Of a DNA stretch of 64,000 bases, positions 36,929 to 44,702 are shown in pieces. The position numbers and the translations under genes were made by a program. A model generated the notes under the pieces. The model was not told the origin of the DNA, ran no database searches, and saw only the letters and a program-made list of their open reading frames with translations. The DNA is from Paraglaciecola arctica (lineage in GTDB: Bacteria > Pseudomonadota > Gammaproteobacteria > Enterobacterales > Alteromonadaceae): contig NZ_JAHKQO010000036.1 in assembly GCF_018861065.1 (NCBI RefSeq), positions 397,865 through 461,864 of the forward strand. Reading direction: 5' to 3'. Each line of letters begins with the position of its first letter. Position 1 is the stretch's first letter.

Positions 36929-37147
36929 TTATGCTCCATTCTATCGATAAGGTGTAATGCCACAATATGCCCACCAAAAAACAGCAGCAAATTGAATTTG
37001 GTATAATTGGCTGGTTATGTTGTTACTTTTGAATAGGTAAGTTATGTGCTTTAGAAAGTTTAACTTGTCTCAAGGATACCCTGCAATGTGAAAAGCGCCA
37101 AAAACTATCAACTTACTTTTGACGCCATAGTCCCTCAGTATTTTGCT

Positions 37148-37561
37148 TTACCAAACATCGTTTTTGTCACCAAACCTAATAATCCAACCTGTTAGGTAAG
37201 CGGATAAAAAGCAAAGTGGGGTCGACATTATGTCAGGTTTTAAAAACCATGAACCGAACGCAAGCGTTAACAATACAAACTCAATAATTTGCACATGACG
37301 CCTTGAACTAACCCCAAACATATTTGCTTTGAACCACCAAGGTAAACTTTTCCACTTCTCAGCTTCTTTATCTATCACGGTAATCTCCTCTGTTAATTTA
37401 GAAATATTGACTTCAAATACAGAGGCAAGGCATTTTAATGTTTCAATACTCGCTTTTTGACCACTTTCAACACGCTGGATAGTACGAACATTTAAACCCG
37501 AATATTCAGCAAGTTGTTCCTGAGACCAATCGTTTTTAACTCTAAGCTTTTTTATAATCAT
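37148..37561 (-). CDS. XRE-type HTH regulator with 2TM domain
   Basis: 137-residue protein combining an N-terminal helix-turn-helix (residues ~3-57, WSQEQLAEYSGLNVRTIQRV) with a linker and two hydrophobic helices (~90-108 and ~112-128) like the 2TM domain. This suggests a membrane-associated regulator. GAGGAATTATT precedes the ATG. Upstream (37562-37898) lie two near-identical 16-base direct repeats that could be its operators. No obvious partner gene. Found in many Alteromonadales as an accessory gene. Confidence 0.8.
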   Translation of the reverse strand: MIIKKLRVKNDWSQEQLAEYSGLNVRTIQRVESGQKASIETLKCLASVFEVNISKLTEEITVIDKEAEKWKSLPWWFKANMFGVSSRRHVQIIEFVLLTLAFGSWFLKPDIMSTPLCFLSAYLTGWIIRFGDKNDVW

Positions 37562-37608
37562 AATAATTCCTCATCACTCTGTGAGGCCATATTCAATTAA
37601 ACAGGGAC

Positions 37609-37635
37609 CTGTCGGCAACGACTTCACCCCGACAG
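37609..37635. other. 7-bp inverted repeat upstream of the HTH gene
   Basis: CTGTCGG and CCGACAG pair perfectly around 13 bases, about 50 bases upstream of the HTH start. Could be a leader hairpin or an operator. Confidence 0.4.
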
Positions 37636-37650
37636 CACCACGACATTACA

Positions 37651-37719
37651 ATATAGTGCACCAAACAACGCGCTAAAAATATTTAGTTAAACCTATGAAC
37701 CAAATATAGTGAGCCAAAC
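37651..37719. promoter_or_regulatory. paired direct repeats, candidate operators of the HTH gene
   Basis: ATATAGTGCACCAAAC (37651-37666) and ATATAGTGAGCCAAAC (37704-37719) share 14 of 16 bases and start 53 bases apart, about five helical turns. They lie 90-160 bases upstream of the HTH gene, in a 337-base stretch with no ORF. Confidence 0.5.
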
Positions 37720-37780
37720 ATTTTGGGTCTTCGATAATCTGTTTGTTAAGTTTAACTACGTTTCATTGTACACAGTGCAG

Positions 37781-37804
37781 TACAAATACAAATACAAATA
37801 CAAA
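37781..37804. repeat. four tandem copies of a hexanucleotide
   Basis: TACAAA is repeated four times without error and runs into an A-tract, in the spacer between the HTH gene and the 97-residue gene. A candidate slippage site with no reading frame across it. Confidence 0.9.
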
Positions 37805-37898
37805 AAAATGTAAACTATGAGTTATGCAGTTGCTTCTGTATTAATGGCGTGGATCAGCAAAGAAAATGTTATGTATTGTTTTGCTGCGTGAATTATAT

Positions 37899-38192
37899 CT
37901 AAGAAACAATAGGGTTGAACGAATGTGCCGCACCACAAAATTTGACTCTGTTACCTTGAGAATCGTTAGGATTTGACTGATAGTATTTACATTGGGTTTT
38001 GAAATGCTTTTTTGCCTGTGACCTGCACCTTCTGAAGTCTATCGAGCCAGATTTATAGTTGTAGCAAACTGAACTATGAATAATTTTTCCTGAATCCTCA
38101 TTCCATTTGATCTGATAAGTCTTTTCAGGTTTTGATGCTAAAACACTAATTGAAAAAACAGCAGCAATGATAATTGATAGTGTTTTTTTCAT
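37899..38192 (-). CDS. small secreted cysteine-containing hypothetical protein
   Basis: 97-residue protein with a clear signal peptide (residues ~1-20, ISVLASKPEK). The mature domain has four cysteines (SVCYNY, RRCRSQ, TQCKYY, KFCGAA), suggesting two disulfides. Family not recognised. A very strong ribosome site (AAGGAAGGAT) precedes the ATG, supporting a real gene. It sits within the accessory island, between an attC-like palindrome upstream and a gene-poor spacer downstream. Confidence 0.7.
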   Translation of the reverse strand: MKKTLSIIIAAVFSISVLASKPEKTYQIKWNEDSGKIIHSSVCYNYKSGSIDFRRCRSQAKKHFKTQCKYYQSNPNDSQGNRVKFCGAAHSFNPIVS

Positions 38193-38219
38193 ATCCTTCC
38201 TTGATTTACAAAACGCTTA

Positions 38220-38278
38220 AGCTAAACAGAAAAAGCGGGCGTTTTGGCGAAGCCAGCGAGTGGGTTTCTGTTTGAGCT
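38220..38278. repeat. attC-like imperfect palindrome B
   Basis: AGCTAAACAGAAA (38220-38232) pairs with TTTCTGTTTGAGCT (38265-38278) except for one extra G at 38274, an arrangement like the extrahelical base of integron attC hairpins. The centre holds TGGCGAAGCCA. It fills the gap between two orphan minus-strand genes. The end boxes do not match the RYYYAAC/GTTRRRY consensus strictly. Confidence 0.5.
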
Positions 38279-38282
38279 TTTA

Positions 38283-38513
38283 TTATGCACGTGCGAATTT
38301 AGATCTATTTTTTAATTGTTTAACGCAGCGTACAAAAACAGAAATCGATGTGATTCCACCACAAATAATTCCGATTTGAGGGATAGATAGCTCAACGGAA
38401 CCCGTTACAAACATCCTACCAATTGTTGAACCGAGTATAAATAAAGCAGCAATAAAAACTACCACAGCAATAACTAACATTAACCATGTTCCAGTTACTC
38501 CCCATTTAGACAT
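38283..38513 (-). CDS. small membrane hypothetical protein
   Basis: 76-residue protein with two hydrophobic helices (about residues 8-32 and 41-62) and a basic C-terminal tail (QLKNRSKFARA). Family not recognised. A strong AAGGAG ribosome site lies before the ATG. Bounded on both sides by structured spacers (38220-38278 and 38549-38616), the layout of a one-gene cassette. Confidence 0.62.
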   Translation of the reverse strand: MSKWGVTGTWLMLVIAVVVFIAALFILGSTIGRMFVTGSVELSIPQIGIICGGITSISVFVRCVKQLKNRSKFARA

Positions 38514-38548
38514 ATTATCTCCTTAGATTTTGTTAATAGATAACACTT

Positions 38549-38616
38549 ACAATAACGGAAAAAGCAGCGCGACAAAGTGGCTTTTCCCAATGAGCGAAGT
38601 GAATGCGGCTTATTGT
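38549..38616. repeat. attC-like imperfect palindrome C
   Basis: ACAATAA (38549-38555) and TTATTGT (38610-38616) form outer arms, and GGAAAAAGC with GCTTTTCC form inner arms with one extra base. It lies between the DUF2442 remnant and the 76-residue gene. Two-level arms around a variable middle recall attC, but the consensus core is absent. Confidence 0.4.
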
Positions 38617-38632
38617 TTCGTTTGCTGCTAAT

Positions 38633-38857
38633 TTAATGAGTGCCTGACAACAAAACAGCGACATTCAAATCCTCATCGATTTCGGGTCAGTGTATACCGT
38701 CACCATCTCCGAGTAATTCCCAGTTAGCAAGTTGCTCAAGAGTGCCTTTCGATAAGAGAGGAAAGCAAACTAATGGGGTTGAAATTATACGATCATCGAT
38801 TAATTCAACAATTAAATCAGAATCAGTGCATTTGATAATATGAGCTTGTGGTGCAGC
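38633..38857 (-). pseudogene. DUF2442 remnant with an internal stop
   Basis: Translating the minus strand from 38857 gives a DUF2442-like sequence: AHIIKCTDSDLIVELIDDR, then STPLVCFPLLSKGTLEQLAN with WELLGDGDGIH after it, then TGA (38689-38687) exactly where the family has the Trp of GIHWPE, then PEIDEDLNVAVLLSGT and TAA. Recognisable along its whole length but lacking a start and interrupted once, so it is decayed. It lies directly after the DUF4160 remnant in the same frame. DUF4160/DUF2442 pairs are widespread and suspected to be toxin-antitoxin-like. Confidence 0.82.
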
Positions 38858-39103
38858 TCAATCGCTAAAATTCTCATTCCAAACCTCTAAAAATACGTCT
38901 TTGTTTTCATCAACTAATTGCTGAAGTTAACGTCATTCTATTCGAGAAAATCGTGTTGAACTAGCTAAAGTTACTGGCCTTAAGCAAAATTTATGGAGCA
39001 TATTGTCTCGTTGAATGTGGATATGTGCTGGTTCACAATTTTCGTTGCTATAAAAGAAGAAACGAATAGGACCAATTTCTAAAACTGTAGGCATAATAGG
39101 CAT
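38858..39103 (-). pseudogene. DUF4160 remnant with two internal stops
   Basis: From the ATG at 39103 the frame reads MPIMPTVLEIGPIRFFFYSN, then ENCEPAHIHIQRDN, clearly DUF4160 (family form: GP-RFFFYSNE-EP-HIHV). It continues as CLRPVTLASSTRFSRIE before TGA at codon 57 (38935-38933) and TAA two codons later (38929-38927). It resumes LQQLVDENKDVFLEVWNENF to the natural TGA at 38860-38858. The family residues before and after both stops show one ancestral gene. Possible ancestral partner: the DUF2442 remnant that follows. Confidence 0.85.
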
Positions 39104-39145
39104 AAATTGTTTCTATTGAAACTATTCAACCTTGGCAAATGTTTA

Positions 39146-39241
39146 AGCAGCTAATGCTTCAAATAACAGGCTAAAACCGCTTAGCTATACTAGCGAACTC
39201 AGTGAGCATTTTACTCCTAGTTGATTTGCTTGTTAGCTGCT
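39146..39241. repeat. attC-like imperfect palindrome A before the toxin-antitoxin pair
   Basis: AGCAGCTAA (39146-39154) and TTAGCTGCT (39233-39241) are exact inverted 9-mers. Inside, CAAAT and ATTTG pair after spacers of five and four bases, so the arms are offset by one base as in attC R and L boxes. The 96-base length is within the attC range. The right end GTTAGCT differs from GTTRRRY at one position. It ends 43 bases before the antitoxin start. Confidence 0.5.
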
Positions 39242-39284
39242 ATTTGTTATCATTGCATTACTATGTACTACAAAGGGTAACATA

Positions 39285-39554
39285 ATGAAGACTGAGATGC
39301 TAAGCACACGCATTGATCATGATACCAAATTGGCTTTTATACATGTTTGTGATGAAGTAGGTTTAAGCCCGTCACAGGCAATAAAGTTATTTGCGAAAGC
39401 AGTAATTAACTATGGTGGTATACCATTTGAATTACGCTCGAAAGCTCCTAACTCTAAAACACTCGAAGCAATTCAAGAGTTGGAAGGTGGAAATGGAAAG
39501 AGCGTCGACGATGTCGAACAACTATTTAAAGAATTGGGAGCCAATAATACTTAA
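39285..39554 (+). CDS. RelB/DinJ family antitoxin
   Basis: Type II antitoxin of 89 residues. A ribbon-helix-helix N-terminus (TEMLSTRIDHDTKLAFIHV, then SPSQAIKLFAKAVINYGGIPFEL) typical of RelB/DinJ is followed by an acidic, flexible C-terminus that would wrap the toxin. AGGG precedes the ATG. It ends exactly where the toxin gene starts. It should repress its own promoter with the toxin as co-repressor. Intact, unlike the DUF4160/DUF2442 pair 180 bases away. Confidence 0.9.
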   Translation: MKTEMLSTRIDHDTKLAFIHVCDEVGLSPSQAIKLFAKAVINYGGIPFELRSKAPNSKTLEAIQELEGGNGKSVDDVEQLFKELGANNT

Positions 39555-39827
39555 ATGTATGTATTAGAATATTCGACCCAGTTCAAGAAGGATTTTAAGA
39601 AAATAACTAAACTATCAATACCTGATGTGATTGAAGTTGGTCATGTTATTACGACTCTGCAACAAGGTAAATCATTGGCGGAAAAATACGTTGATCATGC
39701 GCTGGCTGGAAATTGGTCGAACTATCGAGATTGTCACGTGAAACCAGACTTAGTTTTAATTTACAAGATTGAAAGTGAGACTCTTAAATTAGCTAGAATT
39801 GGCTCTCATAGTGAACTGTTTCGGTAG
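39555..39827 (+). CDS. YafQ family mRNA interferase toxin
   Basis: 90-residue RelE/ParE-fold toxin expected to cut mRNA on the ribosome. YafQ catalytic residues are all present at a constant offset of two: His48 (VDHALAG), His61 and Asp65 (CHVKPDLVLIY), and His85 (GSHSELF). The start ATG follows the antitoxin stop with no gap; translation is probably coupled. ACCTAAC and a 14-bp palindrome follow its stop, another possible cassette border. Probably functional given intact residues and intact antitoxin. Confidence 0.9.
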   Translation: MYVLEYSTQFKKDFKKITKLSIPDVIEVGHVITTLQQGKSLAEKYVDHALAGNWSNYRDCHVKPDLVLIYKIESETLKLARIGSHSELFR

Positions 39828-40193
39828 CACCTAACGCTTGTTAACAAGCACATGGTATTTGTAGCTTCTCGAATTAATATAAACTTCAACCACTTTTAGC
39901 GGTTGCCTTTTGATTTTATTCACTATTTATTACCTTAACTTGGGGCTAAGTAGCACAATTCCCAGAAGTAAAAGGAGACCAGACTTTAACGCGACTTTTC
40001 TGTTTCTTATTAAAAGCCATGTGTAAAATATTTTCCATTGTTAAATTAAAGACTTGGCGATTTTAAGGAAAACAAAATGGAACCGGCTAGTTTTATTTAA
40101 TTGGAACAGAAGAGGCGACTTCATTGTAAACGGGCACATAGACTCGCAGTGATACCGAAAGTCTATGCGCTGATTATCTAGAAACCGACTGAA
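39828..40193. other. gene-free right border of the accessory island
   Basis: It starts with ACCTAAC and the perfect palindrome GCTTGTTAACAAGC (39836-39849), right after the toxin stop. CATAGACT/AGTCTATG (40137-40144, 40160-40167) form a hairpin near the end of the GH3 gene. An ATG with a good ribosome site at 40078 opens only seven codons. No other feature seen. Confidence 0.55.
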
Positions 40194-42767
40194 TTAGAGT
40201 TCGCAGCTCTCAGTGTTTTCAGGCTCGACGATTTTTACTTCGCTTAACTGAATGGTTAACCCCGAATCTGCCGCTAGCATAAATGGAATATCTACCTTTT
40301 CCATGTTACTTCCGGCCTTGGCAAAACAATTCAAAGCAAGGTTAGCCTGTTGCCAACCTTGGCTTAATTTGGACTTTAGTGCACTTGTGATGTCTAATTC
40401 ACCTATACAATCTGCACCACACCCCATACTCAAAGTCACCTTTGTAGCTTGTTGCTTCAGTACTTTATAATTAAACGCCAATGCCATGCCAGACTGCGTT
40501 TTCGCGGTCAAATCAATAGGATTACCCTGTATCAATAAATTGGCTACGCCTTGCCAAGTCGCTTCAATGACGTCTTCTTGCGCTTGGTGGTCGGTCGCTT
40601 GAACAAGCAATTTTGACAAAGAACTGGCTTGTGAACTTGCACTGACTTGAGTATTGCCACCAGAATCGTTAAGTACTAAACGCCAAGGTTGTACCGGATC
40701 ACCTGCAAATAAAAAACGCTGGTCATTGACTTGGCTAACAGCAGGGTCAACTGCTTCACTTAATAACTCTAGGTTTTGCTGATCTTTTACCGACAGTCCA
40801 TAACCATATGCAAACAAGGGTTGATAGTTTTCATCACCTATATTCAGCTCGACGTCTAAAGGGCTAGCAGGCCATGAAAACGACAAGCGCCCGCTAAAGT
40901 CATATTGCACATTATCTTGTGCGTCTTTAAACAATAAATCCGCTACCCCGCCCCCCTCAGATCCGGGTAACCAGGCCGCAACAAAAGCATCTGATGCATT
41001 AAGTTCTGGATTGACCCACATGCCGCGTCCTGACAAAAATACAGTTACTGTTGGAATACCTTGCTGTTTAAGAGAGGTTAGTAATGCTAAATCTGCTGTT
41101 GGTTTGTAGTCTAGATCTGCCACGTCACCTTGAAATTCAGCATAGGGTTGTTCCCCAAAAACCACTATGGCTACATCGGGTTGTGTTTCGAACTCTCCAC
41201 TTTCGCTTAACTCGACTTGACCACCAGCAGCATGAACCGCTTTTTGTATGCCTTGATAAATCGATTCGCCCTTAGGAAAATGCGAGTTCTTGTTGCCTGT
41301 ACCTTGCCAACTTAAGGTCCAGCCACCAGATTGTTGGCCAATATTGTGTGCGCCTCCACCCGCTACTAATACTTTAGAATTAGCTGAAAGTGGCAATAAT
41401 TGATTGTTGTTCTTGAGTAATACCAGTGACTTTCTGACTGCCTCTCTGGCAACGGCTTTATGTTCTTTAGAACTCAACAATTCGAACTTACCGGCGTAGG
41501 ATCGTTTGGATGGCAACTTAGCGTCAAATAAACCAGCGCGAAGTTTAACTCGTAATACACGCGATACTGCCTCATCTAGTCGCGCCATACTGATTTCGCC
41601 CGACTTCACTTGCTTCAAGGTGTTTTGATACAGTCCTTTCCAGCTATCGGGTGCCATAAACATATCTAAACCCGCATTAAACGCCTGTGGACACGACACA
41701 TTGCTGCATCCGGCCACTTGTCCATGACCATTCCAATCTCCAACCACTAAACCATCAAAACCTAATCGCTCCACCAAAATGTCATTTAACATTTCGCGGC
41801 TACCGTGCATTTTCCTGCCATGCCAACTATTAAACGAAGCCATGACTACCTGCGCTCCATGTTGAATGGCTGGAGGATATCCTGCGCCATGAATATCACG
41901 CATAGCGGCTTCACTTACAATTGAGTCGCCTTGGTCTTTGCCATTTTGGGTACCACCGTCTCCCAAAAAGTGCTTAACGTTAGCTAATAGATGTTCTTGG
42001 CTTAGAAACTTATCGGTGTTGACTTTACCTTGAATGCCCTCAACTAGCGGTCCCGCGAAACTGGCTACTATTGCTGGGTTTTCAGAGTAACTTTCATAGG
42101 TACGTCCCCATTTGTCGTTTTGTACTACGGCTAAAGTAGGGGCGAAAGTCCAATCTATGCCAACCACTAAAATTTCTTTAGCGGTAATTTCACCAATCTT
42201 CCGCATTAAATCTGGGTCGTTCGCTGCGCCCAAACCAATGTTATGGGGGAAAAGCGTTGCGCCTACTACATTGTTGTTGCCATGCACTGCATCTATGCCC
42301 CATAGCAAAGGAATGCCTACACCACCATCACTGGTGTCAGTCGACGCTTGGTAAAACTGGTCTGCTAATTTTAACCATTCCTGTGGTGGCGCATGAATAT
42401 CTCCGTTAGGCGCACTGCTCCCCCCGTTTAAGACAGAGCCTAAATTATATTTCCCAGCCTCTTGTGGCGTAATCGAGGCAATATCTGCTTGAATGACTTG
42501 TCCCACTTTTTCTTCTAGGGTCATCTTCGCTAAAAGCGCTGCGATTTTCGCTTCTTGTTCTGGAATGCGTTTGATAGGAGACTGTTGTTTCGGCCAATTC
42601 TCTGGCGTAACAGTAATAGCAGTAATTTTTTCAGCTAATAATGGTTGAGGTTTTTCAGTTGTATGTTCAGAACTGCCATTAGAACATGCTGCTAACGTTG
42701 CCAGCAGCGTAGAAAATACCACTAGCGAACTGAGCTTTTGTTTAAATTTTTGATTTATCTTCGGCAC
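40194..42767 (-). CDS. GH3 beta-glucosidase-like lipoprotein (ExoP type)
   Basis: Family 3 glycoside hydrolase of about 857 residues, likely an exo-acting 1,3- or 1,4-beta-glucosidase on the outer membrane or in the periplasm. The GTG at 42767 has AAGGG eight bases upstream and places lipobox LATLAAC at Cys28. The N-terminal barrel has LLWGIDAVHGNNNV and VKHFLGDGGT, and the nucleophile Asp is in LVVGDWNGHG. The C-terminal alpha/beta sandwich has KSLVLLKNNNQLLPL and VVFGEQPYAEFQGD. A ~150-residue tail after residue ~700 may bind carbohydrate. Frames upstream of 42767 lack a signal. A LacI-type operator lies upstream. Confidence 0.93.
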   Translation of the reverse strand: MPKINQKFKQKLSSLVVFSTLLATLAACSNGSSEHTTEKPQPLLAEKITAITVTPENWPKQQSPIKRIPEQEAKIAALLAKMTLEEKVGQVIQADIASITPQEAGKYNLGSVLNGGSSAPNGDIHAPPQEWLKLADQFYQASTDTSDGGVGIPLLWGIDAVHGNNNVVGATLFPHNIGLGAANDPDLMRKIGEITAKEILVVGIDWTFAPTLAVVQNDKWGRTYESYSENPAIVASFAGPLVEGIQGKVNTDKFLSQEHLLANVKHFLGDGGTQNGKDQGDSIVSEAAMRDIHGAGYPPAIQHGAQVVMASFNSWHGRKMHGSREMLNDILVERLGFDGLVVGDWNGHGQVAGCSNVSCPQAFNAGLDMFMAPDSWKGLYQNTLKQVKSGEISMARLDEAVSRVLRVKLRAGLFDAKLPSKRSYAGKFELLSSKEHKAVAREAVRKSLVLLKNNNQLLPLSANSKVLVAGGGAHNIGQQSGGWTLSWQGTGNKNSHFPKGESIYQGIQKAVHAAGGQVELSESGEFETQPDVAIVVFGEQPYAEFQGDVADLDYKPTADLALLTSLKQQGIPTVTVFLSGRGMWVNPELNASDAFVAAWLPGSEGGGVADLLFKDAQDNVQYDFSGRLSFSWPASPLDVELNIGDENYQPLFAYGYGLSVKDQQNLELLSEAVDPAVSQVNDQRFLFAGDPVQPWRLVLNDSGGNTQVSASSQASSLSKLLVQATDHQAQEDVIEATWQGVANLLIQGNPIDLTAKTQSGMALAFNYKVLKQQATKVTLSMGCGADCIGELDITSALKSKLSQGWQQANLALNCFAKAGSNMEKVDIPFMLAADSGLTIQLSEVKIVEPENTESCEL

Positions 42768-42793
42768 GAATATGGCCCTTATTTTTGTTTTAA

Positions 42794-42807
42794 TGCAAAC
42801 GTTTTCA
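42794..42807. promoter_or_regulatory. LacI-family operator upstream of the GH3 gene
   Basis: TGCAAACGTTTTCA, a near-perfect palindrome centred on CG, lies 26 bases upstream of the GTG. This is the usual form of operators for LacI-family sugar regulators. No LacI-family gene is present in the window, so the regulator would act from elsewhere. Confidence 0.6.
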
Positions 42808-43014
42808 CAAAAATAAACAACTGGCACCGATTTAGCAATAAATAAGCGATAAAACCCCATAATCTTAGAGACATACTTTGTATTCACCCATAAAAAATGG
42901 CCTCTGTTGAGACCATTTTTAAATGCATAATTTTTCTTAATAACTGCTATTTGAACAATATATTAAACGTACGTTTACTTAGGCTTAATGACTGTTAAGC
43001 AAACTAGCGCGAAA

Positions 43015-43410
43015 TTAAATTCTATCTTTCAGCGCAGTCACTATAGGTGAAGCTTCTAAGCCATTTTCTGAAGCCCATGCAATAACCGTTTTGCCGTCTT
43101 GCTCTGGGGTGCTTAAATCACCTTTAGGCATTTTTTTTACCATTAGCGTACCGGTTTCAACAGCGTTGCTAAGCATAGCTGTGCGGATAAGACTATTGCC
43201 ACTACAAGAGATACCCGTGTAATAATCCTTTAATTTGAGTTTAAAGTCAGATTCAACACGTTTCATTTTTTTACGTAATTCACCTTTATCGTCGGCTTTA
43301 ACGATAGTACAAATATTTTGTAGCGCTTCGCTTACATTAGCTTGCGCACTGCTTACATTGAAAAAAGCAATAGTAGCGATAGCAAGAGTCGTTTTGGTCA
43401 ATCTCAACAC
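43015..43410 (-). CDS. DUF3718 family exported protein
   Basis: 131-residue protein with a signal peptide (ends SSAQANV at about residue 23). The conserved DUF3718 portion has ICTIVKADDKGELRKKMKRV, GISCSGNSLIRTAM and, in the last quarter, KTVIAWASENGL. Two cysteines may pair. The GTG at 43410, with GAGG eight bases upstream, is chosen; 31 upstream in-frame codons lack signal character. Function unknown. Upstream, 43411-43751 holds no gene I can support. Confidence 0.75.
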   Translation of the reverse strand: MLRLTKTTLAIATIAFFNVSSAQANVSEALQNICTIVKADDKGELRKKMKRVESDFKLKLKDYYTGISCSGNSLIRTAMLSNAVETGTLMVKKMPKGDLSTPEQDGKTVIAWASENGLEASPIVTALKDRI

Positions 43411-43751
43411 GGGTAAATCCTCAAAAATTATAGATAAATAAATTGTGAACCCTTCTGTGGTTCTGGCATGAATTAGACAGCAATTTCGCTGCCTAAAAAA
43501 CATCCAATACGATACTTAGGTATGAAGTCCGATAACTATTTATCATTTACCTTCTAAAAAGGTACGGTTGTTGTCGAGCTCTCACTGTATCAATGATGTT
43601 TCCACTTTTTGTTCATTCAAAATTTAGCGAGAGAAAACGGACAGAAAACTACAATGAGTAAAGGTTAAAAACGAAAGCAACTTCGACTACTATTAACTCC
43701 ACAGGTAATCCAGTGCAAAATGTTGACTAGTAAGACAGTCTGAGTTTATCC

Positions 43752-44588
43752 ATGAAGTTAACGATTTTAATTATATGTAGTTTGTTTGCCATGTCGGTTG
43801 TCGCTGTAACTCCCGTCACTGTTAAACTGCCGTCTATCAATTCAGCAGACGATCTTCGTCATCAATATTCGCAACAATTGCAAAAACTAATTCTGTCGTC
43901 TTCAGGCTCAGACGTTAAGATTGAGTGGGTTACCTTTCCAAACGAACAACAACACCTTAGTTTGCTAGATAATCGTGCTGTAGATGTATTCGCTAGTGCT
44001 ACTGATAAAGAAGTCGAAAAAAAGTACCACGCTATTCGTTATCCAATTTTCAGAGGTTTAATGGGGTATCGACTAGTACTAGTGAGAAAAGATAACCGCG
44101 ATATTTTGGCTAACGTTAAGGGTATCGATGATTTAAGAAAGTTTACTGTAGGCCAAGGGAGCCAGTGGCAAGAAACGAAAATATTTTCTGAGAGTGGCTT
44201 CGTTGTAAATACTAGTAGGCATTATGATCGCCTATTTGAAATGCTGAGTAAAAAACGCTTTGACCTTTTTCCAAGGTCAGTCTTGGAAATTTGGAATGAA
44301 GAGCAGATATTTTCAAAACGAGATATTGTTATTGAGCCTCATGTGGTGTTGCACTATCCAATGTCTCTGTTTTACTTTGTGAGAAAGGACCACGACGAGT
44401 TGATTCAAATTCTTGAAAACGGCTTTAAAGTTGCGATCAACAATGGAAGTTTTGATGCATTATTTGAAAAACACCATGCAGACTTCATTGAACGAGCAAA
44501 ACTCGATAAGCGCACACTCATTGAAATACCTAACCCTTTCTCACCGGCTATTTCGAGTCAAGAAACCCCGCTATACATTAACCTTTAG
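43752..44588 (+). CDS. periplasmic solute-binding-like protein (SBP family 3 fold)
   Basis: 278-residue exported protein with a signal peptide ending near SVVAVTPVT. The layout resembles family 3 solute-binding proteins lacking an ABC transporter: NRAVDVFASATDKEVEKKY, FRGLMGYRLVLVRKDNRD, LRKFTVGQGSQWQETKIF and KRFDLFPRSVLEIW. Such stand-alone proteins are common in Alteromonadales and Shewanella and are poorly characterised. No transporter or signalling domain is adjacent. Monocistronic; faces the zapE gene. Confidence 0.72.
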   Translation: MKLTILIICSLFAMSVVAVTPVTVKLPSINSADDLRHQYSQQLQKLILSSSGSDVKIEWVTFPNEQQHLSLLDNRAVDVFASATDKEVEKKYHAIRYPIFRGLMGYRLVLVRKDNRDILANVKGIDDLRKFTVGQGSQWQETKIFSESGFVVNTSRHYDRLFEMLSKKRFDLFPRSVLEIWNEEQIFSKRDIVIEPHVVLHYPMSLFYFVRKDHDELIQILENGFKVAINNGSFDALFEKHHADFIERAKLDKRTLIEIPNPFSPAISSQETPLYINL

Positions 44589-44702
44589 TGTTTAAAGCGA
44601 TGTTGGATTGGGTTGTAAAAACTCTTCACTATAGTGCTCTGACTCTTACGTTCGATAGCCAACCTATTCACCGTTAGGGGGTTATTTTTTGGTGAAGTCG
44701 AC

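Noticed and set aside
38640-38843. 67-codon plus-strand frame
   Set aside because: It is antisense to the DUF2442 remnant, whose minus-strand translation matches a family; the plus-strand frame does not.
36085-40193. Prophage or insertion sequence as the source of the accessory island
   Set aside because: No integrase, transposase, terminal inverted repeats with target duplication, or phage structural gene was seen.
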